Assembly: GCA_958295665.1 (NCBI GenBank)
Contig: OY282558.1
Location: 182,382,015-182,446,014, forward strand
Direction: 5' to 3'
DNA: 64,000 nucleotides
Origin: Tipula vernalis
Taxonomy: Eukaryota; Arthropoda; Insecta; Diptera; Tipulidae
In this document: positions 28,958 through 43,900 of the stretch, piece after piece
Layout of the letters: each line of letters opens with the position of its first letter
Numbering within the stretch: the stretch's first letter is position 1
Made by a program: the position numbers and the translations under genes
The notes under the pieces: generated by a model
Databases searched by the model: none
Seen by the model: the letters and a program-made list of their open reading frames with translations, nothing else
Told to the model about the DNA's origin: nothing

Positions 28958-31900
28958 ACCCTTATGCTAACCCGCTATGCTAACGAAAAAACATTACTAG
29001 ATCGATGGTAAATTCGCATAATTTACAGTTATTTAATTTAAGTTGTTCAATGTAAATTGAATAACACACTAAATGTAATATTGCTTACTAAGGGTAGTAA
29101 ACCCAATGACAACTTTCTGAAAATTTGCACATATATTGCTAATCTGATATGCTAACCAAAAAACATTACGAGATCGATGGTAAATTCGCATAATTTACAG
29201 TTATTTAATTTAAGTTGTTCAATGTAAATTGAATAACACACTAAATGTAATATTGCTTACTAAGGGTAGTAAACCCAATGACAACTTTCTGAAAATTTGC
29301 ACATACATTGCTAATCTGATATGCTAACCAAAAAACATTACGAGATCGATGGTAAATTCGCATAATTTACAGTTATTTAATTTAAGTTGTTCAATGTAAA
29401 TTGAATAACACACTAAATGTAATATTGCTTACTAAGGGTAGTAAACCCAATGACAACTTTCTGAAAATTTGCACATATATTGCTAATCTGATATGCTAAC
29501 CAAAAAACATTACGAGATCGATGGTAAATTCGCATAATTTACAGTTATTTAATTTAAGTTGTTCAATGTAAATTGAATAACACACTAAATGTAATATTGC
29601 TTACTAAGGGTAGTAAACCCAATGACAACTTTCTGAAAATTTGCACATATATTGCTAATCTGATATGCTAACCAAAAAACATTACGAGATCGATGGTAAA
29701 TTCGCATAATTTACAGTTATTTAATTTAAGTTGTTCAATGTAAATTGAATAACACACTAAATGTAATATTGCTTACTAAGGGTAGTAAACCCAATGACAA
29801 CTTTCTGAAAATTTGCACATACATTGCTAATCTGATATGCTAACCAAAAAACATTACGAGATCGATGGTAAATTCGCATAATTTACAGTTATTTAATTTA
29901 AGTTGTTCAATGTAAATTGAATAACACACTAAATGTAATATTGCTTACTAAGGGTAGTAAACCCAATGACAACTTTCTGAAAATTTGCACATATATTGCT
30001 AATCTGATATGCTAACCAAAAAACATTACGAGATCGATGGTAAATTCGCATAATTTACAGTTATTTAATTTAAGTTGTTCAATGTAAATTGAATAACACA
30101 CTAAATGTAATATTGCTTACTAAGGGTAGTAAACCCAATGACAACTTTCTGAAAATTTGCACATATATTGCTAATCTGATATGCTAACCAAAAAACATTA
30201 CGAGATCGATGGTAAATTCGCATAATTTACAGTTATTTAATTTAAGTTGTTCAATGTAAATTGAATAACACACTAAATGTAATATTGCTTACTAAGGGTA
30301 GTAAACCCAATGACAACTTTCTGAAAATTTGCACATACATTGCTAATCTGATATGCTAACCAAAAAACATTACGAGATCGATGGTAAATTCGCATAATTT
30401 ACAGTTATTTAATTTAAGTTGTTCAATGTAAATTGAATAACACACTAAATGTAATATTGCTTACTAAGGGTAGTAAACCCAATGACAACTTTCTGAAAAT
30501 TTGCACATATATTGCTAATCTGATATGCTAACCAAAAAACATTACGAGATCGATGGTAAATTCGCATAATTTACAGTTATTTAATTTAAGTTGTTCAATG
30601 TAAATTGAATAACACACTAAATGTAATATTGCTTACTAAGGGTAGTAAACCCAATGACAACTTTCTGAAAATTTGCACATATATTGCTAATCTGATATGC
30701 TAACCAAAAAACATTACGAGATCGATGGTAAATTCGCATAATTTACAGTTATTTAATTTAAGTTGTTCAATGTAAATTGAATAACACACTAAATGTAATA
30801 TTGCTTACTAAGGGTAGTAAACCCAATGACAACTTTCTGAAAATTTGCACATACATTGCTAATCTGATATGCTAACCAAAAAACATTACGAGATCGATGG
30901 TAAATTCGCATAATTTACAGTTATTTAATTTAAGTTGTTCAATGTAAATTGAATAACACACTAAATGTAATATTGCTTACTAAGGGTAGTAAACCCAATG
31001 ACAACTTTCTGAAAATTTGCACATATATTGCTAATCTGATATGCTAACCAAAAAACATTACGAGATCGATGGTAAATTCGCATAATTTACAGTTATTTAA
31101 TTTAAGTTGTTCAATGTAAATTGAATAACACACTAAATGTAATATTGCTTACTAAGGGTAGTAAACCCAATGACAACTTTCTGAAAATTTGCACATACAT
31201 TGCTAATCTGATATGCTAACCAAAAAACATTACGAGATCGATGGTAAATTCGCATAATTTACAGTTATTTAATTTAAGTTGTTCAATGTAAATTGAATAA
31301 CACACTAAATGTAATATTGCTTACTAAGGGTAGTAAACCCAATGACAACTTTCTGAAAATTTGCACATATATTGCTAATCTGATATGCTAACCAAAAAAC
31401 ATTACGAGATCGATGGTAAATTCGCATAATTTACAGTTATTTAATTTAAGTTGTTCAATGTAAATTGAATAACACACTAAATGTAATATTGCTTACTAAG
31501 GGTAGTAAACCCAATGACAACTTTCTGAAAATTTGCACATATATTGCTAATCTGATATGCTAACCAAAAAACATTACGAGATCGATGGTAAATTCGCATA
31601 ATTTACAGTTATTTAATTTAAGTTGTTCAATGTAAATTGAATAACACACTAAATGTAATATTGCTTACTAAGGGTAGTAAACCCAATGACAACTTTCTGA
31701 AAATTTGCACATACATTGCTAATCTGATATGCTAACCAAAAAACATTACGAGATCGATGGTAAATTCGCATAATTTACAGTTATTTAATTTAAGTTGTTC
31801 AATGTAAATTGAATAACACACTAAATGTAATATTGCTTACTAAGGGTAGTAAACCCAATGACAACTTTCTGAAAATTTGCACATATATTGCTAATCTGAT

Positions 31901-34900
31901 ATGCTAACCAAAAAACATTACGAGATCGATGGTAAATTCGCATAATTTACAGTTATTTAATTTAAGTTGTTCAATGTAAATTGAATAACACACTAAATGT
32001 AATATTGCTTACTAAGGGTAGTAAACCCAATGACAACTTTCTGAAAATTTGCACATACATTGCTAATCTGATATGCTAACCAAAAAACATTACGAGATCG
32101 ATGGTAAATTCGCATAATTTACAGTTATTTAATTTAAGTTGTTCAATGTAAATTGAATAACACACTAAATGTAATATTGCTTACTAAGGGTAGTAAACCC
32201 AATGACAACTTTCTGAAAATTTGCACATATATTGCTAATCTGATATGCTAACCAAAAAACATTACGAGATCGATGGTAAATTCGCATAATTTACAGTTAT
32301 TTAATTTAAGTTGTTCAATGTAAATTGAATAACACACTAAATGTAATATTGCTTACTAAGGGTAGTAAACCCAATGACAACTTTCTGAAAATTTGCACAT
32401 ATATTGCTAATCTGATATGCTAACCAAAAAATATTACGAGATCGATGGTAAATTCGCATAATTTACAGTTATTTAATTTAAGTTGTTCAATGTAAATTGA
32501 ATAACACACTAAATGTAATATTGCTTACTAAGGGTAGTAAACCCAATGACAACTTTCTGAAAATTTGCACATACATTGCTAATCTGATATGCTAACCAAA
32601 AAACATTACGAGATCAATGGTAAATTCGCATAATTTACAGTTATTTAATTAAAGTTGTTCAATGTAAATTGAATAACACACTAAATGTAATATTGCTTAC
32701 TAAGGGTAGTAAACCCAATGACAACTTTCTGAAAATTTGCACATACATTGCTAATCTGATATGCTAACCAAAAAACATTACGAGATCAATGGTAAATTCG
32801 CATAATTTACAGTTATTTAATTTAAGTTGTTCAATGTAAATTGAATAACACACTAAATGTAATATTGCTTACTAAGGGTAGTAAACCCAATGACAACTTT
32901 CTGAAAATTTGCACATACATTGCTAATCTGATATGCTAACCAAAAAACATTACGAGATCGATGGTAAATTCGCATAATTTACAGTTATTTAATTTAAGTT
33001 GTTCAATGTAAATTGAATAACACACTAAATGTAATATTGCTTACTAAGGGTAGTAAACCCAATGACAACTTTCTGAAAATTTGCACATATATTGCTAATC
33101 TGATATGCTAACCAAAAAACATTACGAGATCGATGGTAAATTCGCATAATTTACAGTTATTTAATTTAAGTTGTTCAATGTAAATTGAATAACACACTAA
33201 ATGTAATATTGCTTACTAAGGGTAGTAAACCCAATGACAACTTTCTGAAAATTTGCACATACATTGCTAATCTGATATGCTAACCAAAAAACATTACGAG
33301 ATCGATGGTAAATTCGCATAATTTACAGTTATTTAATTTAAGTTGTTCAATGTAAATTGAATAACACACTAAATGTAATATTGCTTACTAAGGGTAGTAA
33401 ACCCAATGACAACTTTCTGAAAATTTGCACATATATTGCTAATCTGATATGCTAACCAAAAAACATTACGAGATCGATGGTAAATTCGCATAATTTACAG
33501 TTATTTAATTTAAGTTGTTCAATGTAAATTGAATAACACACTAAATGTAATATTGCTTACTAAGGGTAGTAAACCCAATGACAACTTTCTGAAAATTTGC
33601 ACATACATTGCTAATCTGATATGCTAACCAAAAAACATTACGAGATCGATGGTAAATTCGCATAATTTACAGTTATTTAATTTAAGTTGTTCAATGTAAA
33701 TTGAATAACACACTAAATGTAATATTGCTTACTAAGGGTAGTAAACCCAATGACAACTTTCTGAAAATTTGCACATATATTGCTAATCTGATATGCTAAC
33801 CAAAAAACATTACGAGATCGATGGTAAATTCGCATAATTTACAGTTATTTAATTTAAGTTGTTCAATGTAAATTGAATAACACACTAAATGTAATATTGC
33901 TTACTAAGGGTAGTAAACCCAATGACAACTTTCTGAAAATTTGCACATATATTGCTAATCTGATATGCTAACCAAAAAACATTACGAGATCGATGGTAAA
34001 TTCGCATAATTTACAGTTATTTAATTTAAGTTGTTCAATGTAAATTGAATAACACACTAAATGTAATATTGCTTACTAAGGGTAGTAAACCCAATGACAA
34101 CTTTCTGAAAATTTGCACATACATTGCTAATCTGATATGCTAACCAAAAAACATTACGAGATCGATGGTAAATTCGCATAATTTACAGTTATTTAATTTA
34201 AGTTGTTCAATGTAAATTGAATAACACACTAAATGTAATATTGCTTACTAAGGGTAGTAAACCCAATGACAACTTTCTGAAAATTTGCACATATATTGCT
34301 AATCTGATATGCTAACCAAAAAACATTACGAGATCGATGGTAAATTCGCATAATTTACAGTTATTTAATTTAAGTTGTTCAATGTAAATTGAATAACACA
34401 CTAAATGTAATATTGCTTACTAAGGGTAGTAAACCCAATGACAACTTTCTGAAAATTTGCACATATATTGCTAATCTGATATGCTAACCAAAAAACATTA
34501 CGAGATCGATGGTAAATTCGCATAATTTACAGTTATTTAATTTAAGTTGTTCAATGTAAATTGAATAACACACTAAATGTAATATTGCTTACTAAGGGTA
34601 GTAAACCCAATGACAACTTTCTGAAAATTTGCACATACATTGCTAATCTGATATGCTAACCAAAAAACATTACGAGATCGATGGTAAATTCGCATAATTT
34701 ACAGTTATTTAATTTAAGTTGTTCAATGTAAATTGAATAACACACTAAATGTAATATTGCTTACTAAGGGTAGTAAACCCAATGACAACTTTCTGAAAAT
34801 TTGCACATATATTGCTAATCTGATATGCTAACCAAAAAACATTACGAGATCGATGGTAAATTCGCATAATTTACAGTTATTTAATTTAAGTTGTTCAATG

Positions 34901-37900
34901 TAAATTGAATAACACACTAAATGTAATATTGCTTACTAAGGGTAGTAAACCCAATGACAACTTTCTGAAAATTTGCACATACATTGCTAATCTGATATGC
35001 TAACCAAAAAACATTACGAGATCAATGGTAAATTCGCATAATTTACAGTTATTTAATTAAAGTTGTTCAATGTAAATTGAATAACACACTAAATGTAATA
35101 TTGCTTACTAAGGGTAGTAAACCCAATGACAACTTTCTGAAAATTTGCACATACATTGCTAATCTGATATGCTAACCAAAAAACATTACGAGATCAATGG
35201 TAAATTCGCATAATTTACAGTTATTTAATTTAAGTTGTTCAATGTAAATTGAATAACACACTAAATGTAATATTGCTTACTAAGGGTAGTAAACCCAATG
35301 ACAACTTTCTGAAAATTTGCACATACATTGCTAATCTGATATGCTAACCAAAAAACATTACGAGATCGATGGTAAATTCGCATAATTTACAGTTATTTAA
35401 TTTAAGTTGTTCAATGTAAATTGAATAACACACTAAATGTAATATTGCTTACTAAGGGTAGTAAACCCAATGACAACTTTCTGAAAATTTGCACATATAT
35501 TGCTAATCTGATATGCTAACCAAAAAACATTACGAGATCGATGGTAAATTCGCATAATTTACAGTTATTTAATTTAAGTTGTTCAATGTAAATTGAATAA
35601 CACACTAAATGTAATATTGCTTACTAAGGGTAGTAAACCCAATGACAACTTTCTGAAAATTTGCACATACATTGCTAATCTGATATGCTAACCAAAAAAC
35701 ATTACGAGATCGATGGTAAATTCGCATAATTTACAGTTATTTAATTTAAGTTGTTCAATGTAAATTGAATAACACACTAAATGTAATATTGCTTACTAAG
35801 GGTAGTAAACCCAATGACAACTTTCTGAAAATTTGCACATACATTGCTAATCTGATATGCTAACCAAAAAACATTACGAGATCGATGGTAAATTCGCATA
35901 ATTTACAGTTATTTAATTTAAGTTGTTCAATGTAAATTGAATAACACACTAAATGTAATATTGCTTACTAAGGGTAGTAAACCCAATGACAACTTTCTGA
36001 AAATTTGCACATATATTGCTAATCTGATATGCTAACCAAAAAACATTACGAGATCGATGGTAAATTCGCATAATTTACAGTTATTTAATTTAAGTTGTTC
36101 AATGTAAATTGAATAACACACTAAATGTAATATTGCTTACTAAGGGTAGTAAACCCAATGACAACTTTCTGAAAATTTGCACATATATTGCTAATCTGAT
36201 ATGCTAACCAAAAAACATTACGAGATCGATGGTAAATTCGCATAATTTACAGTTATTTAATTTAAGTTGTTCAATGTAAATTGAATAACACACTAAATGT
36301 AATATTGCTTACTAAGGGTAGTAAACCCAATGACAACTTTCTGAAAATTTGCACATACATTGCTAATCTGATATGCTAACCAAAAAACATTACGAGATCG
36401 ATGGTAAATTCGCATAATTTACAGTTATTTAATTTAAGTTGTTCAATGTAAATTGAATAACACACTAAATGTAATATTGCTTACTAAGGGTAGTAAACCC
36501 AATGACAACTTTCTGAAAATTTGCACATATATTGCTAATCTGATATGCTAACCAAAAAACATTACGAGATCGATGGTAAATTCGCATAATTTACAGTTAT
36601 TTAATTTAAGTTGTTCAATGTAAATTGAATAACACACTAAATGTAATATTGCTTACTAAGGGTAGTAAACCCAATGACAACTTTCTGAAAATTTGCACAT
36701 ATATTGCTAATCTGATATGCTAACCAAAAAACATTACGAGATCGATGGTAAATTCGCATAATTTACAGTTATTTAATTTAAGTTGTTCAATGTAAATTGA
36801 ATAACACACTAAATGTAATATTGCTTACTAAGGGTAGTAAACCCAATGACAACTTTCTGAAAATTTGCACATACATTGCTAATCTGATATGCTAACCAAA
36901 AAACATTACGAGATCGATGGTAAATTCGCATAATTTACAGTTATTTAATTTAAGTTGTTCAATGTAAATTGAATAACACACTAAATGTAATATTGCTTAC
37001 TAAGGGTAGTAAACCCAATGACAACTTTCTGAAAATTTGCACATATATTGCTAATCTGATATGCTAACCAAAAAACATTACGAGATCGATGGTAAATTCG
37101 CATAATTTACAGTTATTTAATTTAAGTTGTTCAATGTAAATTGAATAACACACTAAATGTAATATTGCTTACTAAGGGTAGTAAACCCAATGACAACTTT
37201 CTGAAAATTTGCACATACATTGCTAATCTGATATGCTAACCAAAAAACATTACGAGATCGATGGTAAATTCGCATAATTTACAGTTATTTAATTTAAGTT
37301 GTTCAATGTAAATTGAATAACACACTAAATGTAATATTGCTTACTAAGGGTAGTAAACCCAATGACAACTTTCTGAAAATTTGCACATATATTGCTAATC
37401 TGATATGCTAACCAAAAAACATTACGAGATCGATGGTAAATTCGCATAATTTACAGTTATTTAATTTAAGTTGTTCAATGTAAATTGAATAACACACTAA
37501 ATGTAATATTGCTTACTAAGGGTAGTAAACCCAATGACAACTTTCTGAAAATTTGCACATATATTGCTAATCTGATATGCTAACCAAAAAATATTACGAG
37601 ATCGATGGTAAATTCGCATAATTTACAGTTATTTAATTTAAGTTGTTCAATGTAAATTGAATAACACACTAAATGTAATATTGCTTACTAAGGGTAGTAA
37701 ACCCAATGACAACTTTCTGAAAATTTGCACATACATTGCTAATCTGATATGCTAACCAAAAAACATTACGAGATCAATGGTAAATTCGCATAATTTACAG
37801 TTATTTAATTAAAGTTGTTCAATGTAAATTGAATAACACACTAAATGTAATATTGCTTACTAAGGGTAGTAAACCCAATGACAACTTTCTGAAAATTTGC

Positions 37901-40900
37901 ACATACATTGCTAATCTGATATGCTAACCAAAAAACATTACGAGATCAATGGTAAATTCGCATAATTTACAGTTATTTAATTTAAGTTGTTCAATGTAAA
38001 TTGAATAACACACTAAATGTAATATTGCTTACTAAGGGTAGTAAACCCAATGACAACTTTCTGAAAATTTGCACATACATTGCTAATCTGATATGCTAAC
38101 CAAAAAACATTACGAGATCGATGGTAAATTCGCATAATTTACAGTTATTTAATTTAAGTTGTTCAATGTAAATTGAATAACACACTAAATGTAATATTGC
38201 TTACTAAGGGTAGTAAACCCAATGACAACTTTCTGAAAATTTGCACATATATTGCTAATCTGATATGCTAACCAAAAAACATTACGAGATCGATGGTAAA
38301 TTCGCATAATTTACAGTTATTTAATTTAAGTTGTTCAATGTAAATTGAATAACACACTAAATGTAATATTGCTTACTAAGGGTAGTAAACCCAATGACAA
38401 CTTTCTGAAAATTTGCACATACATTGCTAATCTGATATGCTAACCAAAAAACATTACGAGATCGATGGTAAATTCGCATAATTTACAGTTATTTAATTTA
38501 AGTTGTTCAATGTAAATTGAATAACACACTAAATGTAATATTGCTTACTAAGGGTAGTAAACCCAATGACAACTTTCTGAAAATTTGCACATATATTGCT
38601 AATCTGATATGCTAACCAAAAAACATTACGAGATCGATGGTAAATTCGCATAATTTACAGTTATTTAATTTAAGTTGTTCAATGTAAATTGAATAACACA
38701 CTAAATGTAATATTGCTTACTAAGGGTAGTAAACCCAATGACAACTTTCTGAAAATTTGCACATACATTGCTAATCTGATATGCTAACCAAAAAACATTA
38801 CGAGATCGATGGTAAATTCGCATAATTTACAGTTATTTAATTTAAGTTGTTCAATGTAAATTGAATAACACACTAAATGTAATATTGCTTACTAAGGGTA
38901 GTAAACCCAATGACAACTTTCTGAAAATTTGCACATATATTGCTAATCTGATATGCTAACCAAAAAACATTACGAGATCGATGGTAAATTCGCATAATTT
39001 ACAGTTATTTAATTTAAGTTGTTCAATGTAAATTGAATAACACACTAAATGTAATATTGCTTACTAAGGGTAGTAAACCCAATGACAACTTTCTGAAAAT
39101 TTGCACATATATTGCTAATCTGATATGCTAACCAAAAAACATTACGAGATCGATGGTAAATTCGCATAATTTACAGTTATTTAATTTAAGTTGTTCAATG
39201 TAAATTGAATAACACACTAAATGTAATATTGCTTACTAAGGGTAGTAAACCCAATGACAACTTTCTGAAAATTTGCACATACATTGCTAATCTGATATGC
39301 TAACCAAAAAACATTACGAGATCGATGGTAAATTCGCATAATTTACAGTTATTTAATTTAAGTTGTTCAATGTAAATTGAATAACACACTAAATGTAATA
39401 TTGCTTACTAAGGGTAGTAAACCCAATGACAACTTTCTGAAAATTTGCACATATATTGCTAATCTGATATGCTAACCAAAAAACATTACGAGATCGATGG
39501 TAAATTCGCATAATTTACAGTTATTTAATTTAAGTTGTTCAATGTAAATTGAATAACACACTAAATGTAATATTGCTTACTAAGGGTAGTAAACCCAATG
39601 ACAACTTTCTGAAAATTTGCACATATATTGCTAATCTGATATGCTAACCAAAAAACATTACGAGATCGATGGTAAATTCGCATAATTTACAGTTATTTAA
39701 TTTAAGTTGTTCAATGTAAATTGAATAACACACTAAATGTAATATTGCTTACTAAGGGTAGTAAACCCAATGACAACTTTCTGAAAATTTGCACATATAT
39801 TGCTAATCTGATATGCTAACCAAAAAACATTACGAGATCGATGGTAAATTCGCATAATTTACAGTTATTTAATTTAAGTTGTTCAATGTAAATTGAATAA
39901 CACACTAAATGTAATATTGCTTACTAAGGGTAGTAAACCCAATGACAACTTTCTGAAAATTTGCACATATATTGCTAATCTGATATGCTAACCAAAAAAC
40001 ATTACGAGATCGATGGTAAATTCGCATAATTTACAGTTATTTAATTTAAGTTGTTCAATGTAAATTGAATAACACACTAAATGTAATATTGCTTACTAAG
40101 GGTAGTAAACCCAATGACAACTTTCTGAAAATTTGCACATACATTGCTAATCTGATATGCTAACCAAAAAACATTACGAGATCGATGGTAAATTCGCATA
40201 ATTTACAGTTATTTAATTTAAGTTGTTCAATGTAAATTGAATAACACACTAAATGTAATATTGCTTACTAAGGGTAGTAAACCCAATGACAACTTTCTGA
40301 AAATTTGCACATACATTGCTAATCTGATATGCTAACCAAAAAACATTACGAGATCGATGGTAAATTCGCATAATTTACAGTTATTTAATTTAAGTTGTTC
40401 AATGTAAATTGAATAACACACTAAATGTAATATTGCTTACTAAGGGTAGTAAACCCAATGACAACTTTCTGAAAATTTGCACATACATTGCTAATCTGAT
40501 ATGCTAACCAAAAAACATTACGAGATCGATGGTAAATTCGCATAATTTACAGTTATTTAATTTAAGTTGTTCAATGTAAATTGAATAACACACTAAATGT
40601 AATATTGCTTACTAAGGGTAGTAAACCCAATGACAACTTTCTGAAAATTTGCACATATATTGCTAATCTGATATGCTAACCAAAAAACATTACGAGATCG
40701 ATGGTAAATTCGCATAATTTACAGTTATTTAATTTAAGTTGTTCAATGTAAATTGAATAACACACTAAATGTAATATTGCTTACTAAGGGTAGTAAACCC
40801 AATGACAACTTTCTGAAAATTTGCACATATATTGCTAATCTGATATGCTAACCAAAAAACATTACGAGATCGATGGTAAATTCGCATAATTTACAGTTAT

Positions 40901-43900
40901 TTAATTTAAGTTGTTCAATGTAAATTGAATAACACACTAAATGTAATATTGCTTACTAAGGGTAGTAAACCCAATGACAACTTTCTGAAAATTTGCACAT
41001 ACATTGCTAATCTGATATGCTAACCAAAAAACATTACGAGATCGATGGTAAATTCGCATAATTTACAGTTATTTAATTTAAGTTGTTCAATGTAAATTGA
41101 ATAACACACTAAATGTAATATTGCTTACTAAGGGTAGTAAACCCAATGACAACTTTCTGAAAATTTGCACATATATTGCTAATCTGATATGCTAACCAAA
41201 AAACATTACGAGATCGATGGTAAATTCGCATAATTTACAGTTATTTAATTTAAGTTGTTCAATGTAAATTGAATAACACACTAAATGTAATATTGCTTAC
41301 TAAGGGTAGTAAACCCAATGACAACTTTCTGAAAATTTGCACATACATTGCTAATCTGATATGCTAACCAAAAAACATTACGAGATCGATGGTAAATTCG
41401 CATAATTTACAGTTATTTAATTTAAGTTGTTCAATGTAAATTGAATAACACACTAAATGTAATATTGCTTACTAAGGGTAGTAAACCCAATGACAACTTT
41501 CTGAAAATTTGCACATATATTGCTAATCTGATATGCTAACCAAAAAACATTACGAGATCGATGGTAAATTCGCATAATTTACAGTTATTTAATTTAAGTT
41601 GTTCAATGTAAATTGAATAACACACTAAATGTAATATTGCTTACTAAGGGTAGTAAACCCAATGACAACTTTCTGAAAATTTGCACATATATTGCTAATC
41701 TGATATGCTAACCAAAAAATATTACGAGATCGATGGTAAATTCGCATAATTTACAGTTATTTAATTTAAGTTGTTCAATGTAAATTGAATAACACACTAA
41801 ATGTAATATTGCTTACTAAGGGTAGTAAACCCAATGACAACTTTCTGAAAATTTGCACATACATTGCTAATCTGATATGCTAACCAAAAAACATTACGAG
41901 ATCAATGGTAAATTCGCATAATTTACAGTTATTTAATTAAAGTTGTTCAATGTAAATTGAATAACACACTAAATGTAATATTGCTTACTAAGGGTAGTAA
42001 ACCCAATGACAACTTTCTGAAAATTTGCACATACATTGCTAATCTGATATGCTAACCAAAAAACATTACGAGATCAATGGTAAATTCGCATAATTTACAG
42101 TTATTTAATTTAAGTTGTTCAATGTAAATTGAATAACACACTAAATGTAATATTGCTTACTAAGGGTAGTAAACCCAATGACAACTTTCTGAAAATTTGC
42201 ACATACATTGCTAATCTGATATGCTAACCAAAAAACATTACGAGATCGATGGTAAATTCGCATAATTTACAGTTATTTAATTTAAGTTGTTCAATGTAAA
42301 TTGAATAACACACTAAATGTAATATTGCTTACTAAGGGTAGTAAACCCAATGACAACTTTCTGAAAATTTGCACATACATTGCTAATCTGATATGCTAAC
42401 CAAAAAACATTACGAGATCGATGGTAAATTCGCATAATTTACAGTTATTTAATTTAAGTTGTTCAATGTAAATTGAATAACACACTAAATGTAATATTGC
42501 TTACTAAGGGTAGTAAACCCAATGACAACTTTCTGAAAATTTGCACATATATTGCTAATCTGATATGCTAACCAAAAAACATTACGAGATCGATGGTAAA
42601 TTCGCATAATTTACAGTTATTTAATTTAAGTTGTTCAATGTAAATTGAATAACACACTAAATGTAATATTGCTTACTAAGGGTAGTAAACCCAATGACAA
42701 CTTTCTGAAAATTTGCACATATATTGCTAATCTGATATGCTAACCAAAAAACATTACGAGATCGATGGTAAATTCGCATAATTTACAGTTATTTAATTTA
42801 AGTTGTTCAATGTAAATTGAATAACACACTAAATGTAATATTGCTTACTAAGGGTAGTAAACCCAATGACAACTTTCTGAAAATTTGCACATACATTGCT
42901 AATCTGATATGCTAACCAAAAAACATTACGAGATCGATGGTAAATTCGCATAATTTACAGTTATTTAATTTAAGTTGTTCAATGTAAATTGAATAACACA
43001 CTAAATGTAATATTGCTTACTAAGGGTAGTAAACCCAATGACAACTTTCTGAAAATTTGCACATATATTGCTAATCTGATATGCTAACCAAAAAACATTA
43101 CGAGATCGATGGTAAATTCGCATAATTTACAGTTATTTAATTTAAGTTGTTCAATGTAAATTGAATAACACACTAAATGTAATATTGCTTACTAAGGGTA
43201 GTAAACCCAATGACAACTTTCTGAAAATTTGCACATATATTGCTAATCTGATATGCTAACCAAAAAACATTACGAGATCGATGGTAAATTCGCATAATTT
43301 ACAGTTATTTAATTTAAGTTGTTCAATGTAAATTGAATAACACACTAAATGTAATATTGCTTACTAAGGGTAGTAAACCCAATGACAACTTTCTGAAAAT
43401 TTGCACATACATTGCTAATCTGATATGCTAACCAAAAAACATTACGAGATCGATGGTAAATTCGCATAATTTACAGTTATTTAATTTAAGTTGTTCAATG
43501 TAAATTGAATAACACACTAAATGTAATATTGCTTACTAAGGGTAGTAAACCCAATGACAACTTTCTGAAAATTTGCACATATATTGCTAATCTGATATGC
43601 TAACCAAAAAACATTACGAGATCGATGGTAAATTCGCATAATTTACAGTTATTTAATTTAAGTTGTTCAATGTAAATTGAATAACACACTAAATGTAATA
43701 TTGCTTACTAAGGGTAGTAAACCCAATGACAACTTTCTGAAAATTTGCACATACATTGCTAATCTGATATGCTAACCAAAAAACATTACGAGATCGATGG
43801 TAAATTCGCATAATTTACAGTTATTTAATTTAAGTTGTTCAATGTAAATTGAATAACACACTAAATGTAATATTGCTTACTAAGGGTAGTAAACCCAATG

